From Lepeophtheirus salmonis (taxonomy: Eukaryota; Arthropoda; Copepoda; Siphonostomatoida; Caligidae), in the NCBI RefSeq assembly GCF_016086655.4, contig NC_052137.2, positions 41,459,806 to 41,523,805 of the forward strand: a stretch of 64,000 nucleotides of DNA. Reading direction: 5' to 3'. The position numbers and the translations under genes were made by a program. Position 1 is the stretch's first letter. Each line of letters opens with the position of its first letter. Below the pieces are notes generated by a model. It had not been told where the DNA came from. It ran no database searches and was given only the letters and a program-made list of their open reading frames with translations. Positions 56,170 through 64,000 of this stretch are shown here, one piece after another.

Positions 56170-58650
56170 AAGGGGAATATCTATTAATCAGCTTCGGGCT
56201 CCACTTCGATCGGTGCAGATTTAATTGACCATAAGGAGGGGAAGCATTCTTTAATCACTTCTTGCTTTCCAAATTAGAGTAACTTCCCAATGATGCAGTT
56301 GTATATGGATCATGGGCTGGTTCTAAATCTTCGTCTGTAGAATATCTTGATTGAAGTTGTTCCAAATGTCTTCTCCATGTCGGACCTTTCTGTAACACTT
56401 TTACGTCAAATGTGCGAGTTCCTCGTATTCTTGTTATTACCGAAATAAAGCGAATAAACGATATCCCCAATTTCATAAAGTTTTCACTACTTTTGAAACA
56501 ATATCTGGATTCAGCTTTGTAATCTCTCTACATTGTTGACCTTGTGTTTTGATTGCTGGAGAGGGAAGAAGTGTATCAATTCTAGTTCTGATCTGTCTAG
56601 AATTCAACAATTAACTCGGAGACAAACCACTCGAATTCGGTATTCTACGAAATTGCATTAAAAATTTCTGAAGCGCTTTTCTCGGAGGGAGATGAGATTT
56701 TCTAAGAGCTTGCTTCAAAGTTTGTACTAAAAGTTCTGCAGATCCATTAATAGCAGGATGATATGGTGCTCTTATTAGGTGTACAATTCACCGTTCCTTA
56801 CACCAAATTTTGAATCCTTCCGATAAAAACAAAGCAGCATTATCGTTTACCAAGGCGTGAGGATAACTAAAATGAGCAGAGTCCTTTTCTAAAAGATCAA
56901 TGGTTGATTTAGTTGTAATTGATGAAGTAGGATGTATGCAAGGATACATTGAATAAGCATACGTAAGAAGTAACCAACTAGTACCCCTAAAGTTTATAGC
57001 ATGGCCCATATGTAGTCGCCTCCATGGTTTTTTCTGGTAACATCCAAGGATGTACTAGGGGCTTAGAAGGTTTATTCTGATGCTTTCCACAATGAACACA
57101 TCAGAGACAGACAGATTCAATTTCTTCATCAATTCTTGGCCAATAAACTGATGTGCGAGCTAATTGCTTCATCCTCTCAATTCCAAAATATCCTGTATGT
57201 AATAATTCAAGTACATGATGACGAAGACTGGCGGTATAGCGACTCGTGACTCAAAACCAAACATCCATTACAAACAGAAAATGATTCAGAAAATTTACCG
57301 GAACCTTTGAAGTTCTGAATCTTCATCATTGCTCTTTGGAATCCACCCTTCTCGAGTGAACCTCATAACTTTGGATATAATGGGATCTTTGCTTGATTCT
57401 TTTACCAATAATCTTCCTTTCAACTGTAATGTTCTACGAACACCGCCAACAGACGGAAGCAACGGAAGTAAAGTCAATAAAAACACCTTTGGATTGGGGG
57501 TACAATCATACACTAAAACATATATTCTTTAAGGGATTACATTTAAAAGGATGTACATACTATGACTATTAAAATATACAAACTCGTAAAAACACAAGGT
57601 ACCTACCTATCTATTCAAAACAAATCCCTACGTCATGATTTAAAAGTAAATAAAAGACAATACATAACATCAACTGCCATTATATCTCTACTTATTACTT
57701 TTATAGCACATACCATTTCAACGTCTGCCTGCCTCTCCTCATCATCAAAGTCCGCGTCTCCTTCGAACGGTAAACGACTTAACACATCATCTACGGATAC
57801 CCCTAATTCACCCAACAAGTTTACATCAGGAATATCGGAAACTGTGAAATTCTTTTTGCAAAAATCATCCCCACCGTGAATCCAAATAATTGCAAGAAAT
57901 GTCCCGATGAGCAGAAGATTATGCTTGGTCGCGGATTCATACTTCCAATTGACCTTTAATTCAGTACGTTACATCTGAATTCCTCTCAGTTACGCTTCGA
58001 AAGGATATTGTCTGTAGTTGATGTATCCAACTCCATCTCGAATTTGTATCCTTTGATATTGAGAGTTATCTCAGTTTTGGCAAAGCTTCTCCTTTATAAA
58101 CAGAATTCAAATTTTGAATCAAATGCACAGTACCCTTGACCTTCTTTTTACATGCTTTTTCCAAATAGCCGGCAAGGCCACAATAATTGCTGTTCAATCC
58201 TTGTGATTGACATTCATTTGCTTTGTCTCCAAGACCTCCACATCTTAAAAACACGAATGAAGAAGATTTACTTGAATATTCTTCTTTAAACTGTACAATA
58301 GGACCTTCTTTTGCTTCTTGTAGATTAACATGTTAACCGTGTTGGATTTAACCCCGTATATCGTGTCTTTGGCAACCCTCGCTGCATTTACAGTTTCCAC
58401 TGACATTTTCATTGGCTGTACAAAATTCAATGCGTCGTCTATTACTCGAAAGATTGTCTTTAGGGCCGCTTCATTATTTAGAGAGCACACAAAGTTAGAT
58501 CCAAGGGTTTCATCAAGAGGATTCTTTATTGATGTGAATTTTGCATGTGACTGCCTCTTGTAGGATTCAGTTTGCCCACTCCTGAATTGTCTCTCCAGGG
58601 TTCCTCCTCATATTTTTCCAATACTTGAAACGCTCATGAACAATTAAAAG
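56170..58650 (-). pseudogene. Defective Ty3/gypsy element D, right-arm copy
   Basis: This has the same order of pieces as the left copy in reverse: Gag (58490-58245, NNEAALKTIFRVIDDALNF), knuckles (58254-58066, RCGGLGDKANECQSQGL and NYCGLAGYLEKACKKK, which keeps NYCGLAG better than the left copy), the RNase H/integrase junction (57818-57633), and integrase (57513-56255). The RT-spanning deletion and the main stop positions coincide with the left copy. The integrase frame at 57009-56788 reads ALVNDNAAL, against ALVTDNAAL on the left. Confidence 0.85.
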
Positions 58651-59528
58651 TTTTGGGTGAGATTGACTACTCATGAAAGGCTGTAATTTCTACCAGAGTA
58701 AAAGAATTAATATCTTTTGAGGGTTCTGCTGCTTCGCTAGATTCATTACATCTTGGGGGATGTTTATAGGTTATAAACATTCCTCAATTGATTAGTTAAA
58801 AACATAGACGGGATTTGATCCTTGGGCACGGAATGTGCTCCAACAAAAAAAAGATACGTTCCAGAAAATACCTGTTGGGACCTGTTCCTTTTTTCCCCTT
58901 AGACGTTTTTCAAATTGTCAGGGTTACCATGTTTATTTTTGGTTGTTTTTTTAAATGCCCATTATTCAAAGGAATTTCATCATTGTTGAATATCTTTGTA
59001 GCAAAAAGAAGAGCGCGAGGAGAATGTGGCAGTAAGTCATATGGTACTAAATTGAATAAAAACATTAATTATCATTATTCTTTAACTACCACTTAAATAG
59101 CAGGGATTGTCTGGAGTTATTAGGTGTCGAAGAAACCCAACAAATCATTGGGGTCAACCTCTCATTTTTTCATGACCATACTCACACATAGCTACTCGGT
59201 CATAAAAAAAATTATTTTTTATTCAATTGGACTCAATTTTTGTATATATTTACATCAAGATAGTAAAAACTTGGTTTTTTCTTGTTTTTTTTTCTTCTAA
59301 TAACTGTTAAAACAAATTCAAATATGTTCAAAAAATTTCGTAAAATAAAAGTTTTAATAAAAGAAGGCATAAAGAAATGCAACAAGGGGGACAAAACATT
59401 ACATATAATAAATTACTTCCCCTCGGATTAATGATATTAATTTATGTCACGCAACCTGTGTTTATTATTATATTTTGTGTATGTCTATATAAACATATGA
59501 AATTTATCTTCCACAGCCCCCAAGAAGG

Positions 59529-59841
59529 TCAACGTCCGTCCTGATGACATTGCCCATACTTGTGGATAGGGATCGACCTTTGTACCTTGTTGCATACATC
59601 ATGGAGATGGCTTTTGCGAGAATGGATTCCACTTTTAATGAGTGGAGACCTCAAGTCTCCCTTCATTAGAGTTAGACCAAATTCATTTAGGATAATTTCC
59701 TCAACTTTGCTTCTCAATGGAGTTCCCCTATCACGCTCATAAAATATATGTAGCAAGGTCTGCCAGAAAAGGAATATGTCCTCACTTCTTCGTTCTTTAT
59801 CGACTTGAGTTTATAAAGGCTGGAAGTACCGAGTCTTTATC
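59529..59841 (-). pseudogene. LINE 3'-region copy at the outer end of the right arm
   Basis: This mirrors the plus-strand LINE tail at 47370-47682 (LHIFYERDRGTPLRSKVEEI and a frame to 59529). It is cut off by the N gap, so the upstream RT seen on the left is not visible here. Confidence 0.75.
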
Positions 59842-59941
59842 NNNNNNNNNNNNNNNNNNNNNNNNNNNNNNNNNNNNNNNNNNNNNNNNNNNNNNNNNNN
59901 NNNNNNNNNNNNNNNNNNNNNNNNNNNNNNNNNNNNNNNNN
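59842..59941. other. Assembly gap of exactly 100 N
   Basis: A run of 100 N is the conventional placeholder for a gap of unknown size. It interrupts the right palindrome arm. Frames that cross it are meaningless. Confidence 1.
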
Positions 59942-59959
59942 ACCCTTTCCAATATTTCA

Positions 59960-60623
59960 TAATACATTCTGGCCAACGGGTTACGGTAGTGAACATACAA
60001 GTGTTACATACTTAAGGAATGTACCCACCTAGAGGACGCCCAATCGTCGGATATGAAAGTAGTTCCGGGTTCAACGTACATTGCGATGAGTAGCAACAGA
60101 GTAGTCACTGTTCGGTCTTTAACCTCAACTATGAAACAATCCCCACTATCTCTATCAACCCCCCGAAAAAAACCCCAGTGCCCTACTTGGTGCCTACCTC
60201 TATCATACTTCATCTTTTCGAACTTGGACTCGTCCATTTCAACAACGCGCGCAGACCCACTTAACCTTAAAGGATGGTTTTCAAAATATTTTTTACAAAT
60301 TTATAGCAATCTACAACTGTACGTTTAGAAAGAACGAATTTGTTTTGCAGTAGTAGAAACCGTTGATAATTTCGACCAATGATAAATGATTATAAAAAAA
60401 TGTTTTAAAGAAACGTAACTTTTTTCTAAAAAAGTTTTTTTTTAATTGAATATATTTTCCTACCATATGCCCGAGACAATCTATACCAGGGGATGCCTGC
60501 ACGCAATACTTCCTTACAATTCCTGCTACACGAACAAATCACGAACGATGGAATGAGTCGTTGGACTTGAAGCCACCCAAATCGCAGCTTCTTCAGATGC
60601 AAGAGCATTGAAAATATCTGCAC
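59960..60623 (-). pseudogene. Merlin-type (IS1016/ISXO2-like) transposase relic
   Basis: The minus-strand frame 60237-60004 encodes VVEMDESKFEKMKYDRGRHQ (the first catalytic Asp in DESKF), GHWGFFRGVDRDSGDCFIVE, VKDRTVTTLLLLIAMYV, and PGTTFISDDWASSRWV (the second catalytic Asp in ISDxW). This is the DDE fold of Merlin elements, the eukaryotic relatives of bacterial IS1016. The expected C-terminal part with the final Glu would fall at or beyond the N gap. The N-terminal side (60623-60426) is broken and separated by an AT-rich insert of about 180 bp. Nothing else around it looks bacterial, so contamination is unlikely. Confidence 0.8.
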
Positions 60624-60639
60624 TCATGTTTACTTGACT

Positions 60640-62270
60640 AAATTGTCGAATAGAATGATACAAGGGATAATTATCAGTAGAGTAATGATTATTGGTGTAC
60701 ATTGAACGATCCAGATTATCATGTTAATAATTATCATGGTGATGTATTTATGTATTGTATGATACATTTTAATATATTAGGTTGCTGTAGTATTAATATC
60801 TAGTCGAGTCTAGGGGAAAAAAGTTATTGTTATAGAAAGAGAGAGAAGAAAAAAAGGAAAAATAATTAGAAAGAGAAAGTGGTAATGGTAGATTTTAGTA
60901 AATGTACCCAAAGTATTTTTTCTGAATATTTTTTTCAATGTTAGCGAATTATTTTAAACATTGTCAATGAGATTTACCGCTTGCTCCTGGGCCTGTGCAA
61001 CGGTGGGTAACCCTTTCTAGTAAAACTATATTTTAGCCAACATCAAAGATACTAAATAGTGATGGGAAGATTAATCAGATTGCGGAATCGGATGTTTTTT
61101 CTGCAATTTGCATCGGGAAAATAATGTATATTTTGCAACTACGATTCCTTTGTATTGTTAATTATTACTGCCATTTAACTATTTACTTTTTATAAGTTAT
61201 TAAAAGAAAATTAGTAAATATATCCTTCAAGATATAAAAAACGGCCATGGGAATTTGATAGTTGAGTCTTATAATTTTATAAATATTGTATTAAAATAAT
61301 TTATGATAATAAATGCTCGAAAACACAAACTATACGTGAATAAATGTGTTGTAAGCACATGCACTATGTGCAAACATTTTTATTTTAAGGGAATAAGTTT
61401 TGTACAGGGATCTAGGAAAGCTCGCCTTTGCAAAATTTGACTAAAGCTCGGAAACTCTTCAAAAATAGGGATTCTTTGTTTTTATTTTTCGAACCGATTA
61501 ATACATGTAAATCTTTCAAGACTGACTTAATTTCTCTGTGAAATTTAGAATTATGTTTTCCCATAGGCAACACTATCTAGTCACATGTTGACTTTTGTGC
61601 AATGTGAACTTTTCATCCCAGTTGGTTCGAAAATTAAGTACTCAACATTTCTTGGTATTACGTTGTTAATTAAGCACTCACTTAAAAGTCCTCCTCAGAC
61701 CAATATACTTATAACAAACTTGTCCCCATTGATATAGATGAATGATAATTGATAAATAAATAGTTCTAAATGCATGAAGGAGGGCCCCCCGCTATTAAAC
61801 ATACATTTAAATGGCCATATTTGATTTTCAATTTACTAGTTACTAATTTATTTGACTGTTCCCGTGGGATTTAAGATTAAACATAGTCCCCATTCCTCTG
61901 TTTAAATAGTAGTTACAACTTGATGTGAATTTACTTGTGACAATTTTAAAATGTATTTGTATTCGATAATTTTTTTTTATAATCAATTTTCCCTCTTTAA
62001 GGATGAAGATGTAAAAAATAAATATTAGCTGACTAAAAACGTTTATATTTCTACATATTATCATATGGATCATATTAATAAACATCAGTACCACTAAAAA
62101 CATATTGACATTGGATATAAGATATAACTAGGATTAGATTAAAATATTGATGTGTAAAATATATAAACTGTTGAATTACGCTTATGACCATGATTTAAAT
62201 GAGTGAATGTTGGAAGATAAATCACAAAAAGAATTTTTAAATTATAAGTTTCAATAATTCTTTAAAAATA
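60640..62270. other. AT-rich intergenic DNA, no gene seen
   Basis: A purine-rich tract (GAGAGAAGAAAAAAAGGAAA-like) lies near 60835-60885. No recognisable coding region is present. Confidence 0.45.
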
Positions 62271-62309
62271 TAGTTTTTTTTTGTCTCACAAGTTGTTTAG
62301 TGAGCAAAG

Positions 62310-62410
62310 GTGTTAGGACGAGTAATGAGTATTCAGGCGAGTAACCAGTATTCAAGCGAGTAAAGAGTAAAGCTTGTAATTCAAGAGTGTTTTTTAGAAA
62401 CTCGAAAATA
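62310..62410 (+). repeat. Short degenerate repeat of a CGAGTAA..GAGTATTCA word
   Basis: Related words GACGAGTAATGAGTATTCAG, GCGAGTAACCAGTATTCAAG and GCGAGTAAAGAGTAAAGC lie in a row at ~21-bp spacing. It is non-coding. Confidence 0.6.
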
Positions 62411-62419
62411 CTCAGGCAG

Positions 62420-63260
62420 CAAAATTTAGCTCGTGACACATCATTATAAATATTTTTTACATTAAATAAAGAAAGACGATTTATTCTATACAGTGTAATT
62501 CTTAAAAATTTATAGCAAAATTGTACTCTTTAACTATTATTTAAAATATTAAAGAATCGGGATATTTTTGGAATAATCCCATCACCCATAGTTTATAATT
62601 ATAACCATAATCAATAAAAAAAATGTAGTAATCTTCGGAAAAATAGTCAAAGAGCGACCTCTTATAGACAATACGAAAATGAACGCCGTTTATATTTTTT
62701 CCCGTTCGTCATTCATTCAAATTAACGGAAAGAGTGAACCCTGTTCGTTTTCCGTTCAATGTCACAGCCTGGTAATTGTGCAACCTTTCCTTTCTCAAAT
62801 TGATTAGGGACTGAAGGTTTGTAAAGGTTAACTTATTGGTTGGATACGAATTAATTCCTATTAACCTGTGAACAGCTATCAATGATTATGGAATGATAAT
62901 TACAAAGTTGAAAAGTTGGCTAACTACCAACTGATTTTAGGGTTTTTTTCTGGTTCTTATCTAAGGAGAGGTTACAAGATACAATAAAGGTAATGACGTG
63001 TACCATGTTATAATTACAATAATTTGAAATAGGGGATGCAATGGAAATGGTCCCCCTCTAAAATAGGCATCCTTTCAGCCCCCTTTGGTGTAATATCAAA
63101 CAATGAATATGGTCACTGCCTCTATATTAATACTTCGGCTAGTTTTCATTAGGAGTTACCTCAGGATGGAGGTTTGTGGGGTAATGTATCTTGTGAAAGC
63201 CAGATTAGGAAGTGATTGCCATGGCAGACAGCGATATGACTTCAAACCTGTAGTCTCTTG
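62420..63260. other. Intergenic DNA, no gene seen
   Basis: A 77-codon plus-strand frame begins at 63103 but runs into the repeat at 63270 and has no recognisable motif. Confidence 0.4.
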
Positions 63261-63264
63261 GTTA

Positions 63265-63600
63265 AACAGGGGCGTCCGCTGTGCTACAGCCCCTCCCCCA
63301 CCCTCGAAATTACAATTTTTTTTCTTCTTTCTATAATATTTTTGGTCAGGATGACAGGGTTTTAATGTGTTTTTTGAAAGATTTCTTTTCTCAAAAAACC
63401 CAAAAAATTAATATTTGATTTTTTTTGCTAAAAATTACATATTTTGAAAAATTTAACAAAAATATGAAATAATTAATATTTTTGAATTTTTTTTCCTAAA
63501 AAGTTAATTTTTCGTGAATAACTGTTGTTTTTTTGATTTTTAAATTTCATATTTTTTGAATTTTTTCAAATTGCAAAATTGATCTATAAATTTTATCTTA
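63265..63600 (-). repeat. Inverted relative of the AT-rich repeat at 4975-5390
   Basis: On the minus strand the block reads AAAACAACAGTTATTCACGA then AAAATTAACTTTTTAGG, followed further on by GTAATTTCGAGGGTGGGGG and GGGGCTGTAGC. The plus-strand block at 4975-5390 has CCACAGTTATTCAGAAAAAA and GTAATTTGGGAGGGCTGAAG in the same order. The bounded GGGGCTGTAGC-type end suggests a transposon edge. Confidence 0.5.
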
Positions 63601-64000
63601 TTCCAGGTGACCAGCAGGCATGCATACATACGGACTAACTAACTTAAATAGATACTCGGTAGAACCCAAAACCTACACCTAAAATCAAATAGAGTGAAAA
63701 ATCTCAATATGTTCCAAAGTTATGGTTGATTATGTACTTTTAACATTTTGTGCTACTTTGACCTTGACCTATCAAAATTTATTGGGATCTTACTGGAACC
63801 ATACATCATATTCGTACAACGTTAGATTCGTCAATTTTCCCGTAATCCTAGTGTCAAACAAACAAACTTGAATGGGCACTCAAAAATAAACAACTGCGGA
63901 TCGCTAGCTGGCATCTTTTATGGTTAGAACTAGGGCGGTATCTGATCGCCTTCGAACTTCTAACTTTGTTCTTGATTAATGAAAACATTCAAATAAAAAA
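63601..64000. other. Right-edge intergenic DNA
   Basis: Non-coding with a TTTGACCTTGACCTATCAAA segment near 63765 that looks like a piece of a dispersed repeat. I cannot confirm this within the window. Confidence 0.35.

Larger units (their letters stand above)
53665..59841 (-). repeat. Right arm of the giant imperfect palindrome
   Basis: This is the reverse-complement counterpart of 47370-53537, with scattered substitutions and small indels (for example the start of the 49389 frame mirrors 57818, and a knuckle reads RCGGLGDKANECQSQGL here against KCGGLGDKVKACQSQGL on the left). The arm runs to the last base before the N gap at 59842, so its true outer end is unknown. Confidence 0.95.

Noticed and set aside
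59717..60000. Open frames crossing the N run
   Set aside because: They exist only because unknown bases are translated as X, so they carry no information.
60004..60237. Bacterial contamination indicated by an ISXO2-like transposase
   Set aside because: Merlin transposons of eukaryotes carry this domain. The surrounding DNA is AT-rich host-like sequence with an AT insert in the gene and no bacterial genes.
1..64000. CRISPR arrays, rRNA, tRNA or riboswitch signals
   Set aside because: There are no regularly spaced direct repeats with unique spacers, no rRNA core sequences and no tRNA cloverleaf that I could recognise. The genome is eukaryotic. A tRNA scan would be needed to exclude tRNA fully.

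Overview
This is a 64 kb window of AT-rich eukaryotic DNA. It has short introns, isolated host genes and a very heavy load of decayed transposable elements (TEs). One gene is split by four introns of 53-67 bp and encodes a secreted astacin protease with two C-terminal ShK domains, an arrangement typical of invertebrates. The mix of TEs (Ty3/gypsy, BEL/Pao, LINE, mariner, piggyBac, P, hAT-like, Merlin) and the base composition fit an arthropod. My best guess is a parasitic copepod (a sea louse), but nothing here proves the species. I see no bacterial operons, rRNA, tRNA or CRISPR.

Left third (1-21 kb): a gag-like scrap; a mariner remnant (1.2-1.74 kb); the intact-looking astacin/ShK gene (2.41-3.79 kb); AT-rich and ~100-bp repeats (5.0-5.65 kb); a LINE endonuclease fragment (6.9-7.5 kb); a hAT-like tail (7.9-8.35 kb); two minus-strand Ty3/gypsy relics (9.0-11.2 and 12.3-14.1 kb) separated by a pair of perfect DNA hairpins; several minus-strand LINE pieces (14.3-19.3 kb) with a deleted mariner copy between them; and a tandem array of ~105-bp units (20.17-20.58 kb).

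Middle (21-46 kb): a 3.6 kb P-type transposon with THAP domain and terminal inverted repeats (21.19-24.77 kb); a plus-strand gypsy relic (25.0-27.4 kb); a broken SMYD-type (MYND+SET) gene (29.1-30.1 kb); a minus-strand BEL/Pao relic with protease, reverse transcriptase, RNase H, integrase and the domain that follows integrase (32.3-36.2 kb); a 1.4 kb internally deleted relative of the P element flanked by a perfect 8-bp target duplication (39.49-40.90 kb); a mariner N-terminal fragment; and a nearly full-length piggyBac transposase relic (42.0-43.8 kb).

Right third (46-64 kb): a LINE reverse transcriptase fragment (46.2-47.7 kb) leads into the most striking structure, a ~12.5 kb imperfect palindrome. 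Its arms, 47370-53537 and 53665-59841, face each other across a 127-bp spacer, differ by a few percent in the stretches I aligned, and each carries the same defective gypsy element. The right arm runs directly into a 100-N assembly gap (59842-59941). Beyond the gap lie a Merlin (IS1016-like) transposase relic and AT-rich intergenic DNA.

Functionally, the window is a graveyard of selfish elements around one probable working gene, the astacin protease. The items with most new information are the giant palindrome, the two-member P-element family, and the repeat families found at several places in the window.
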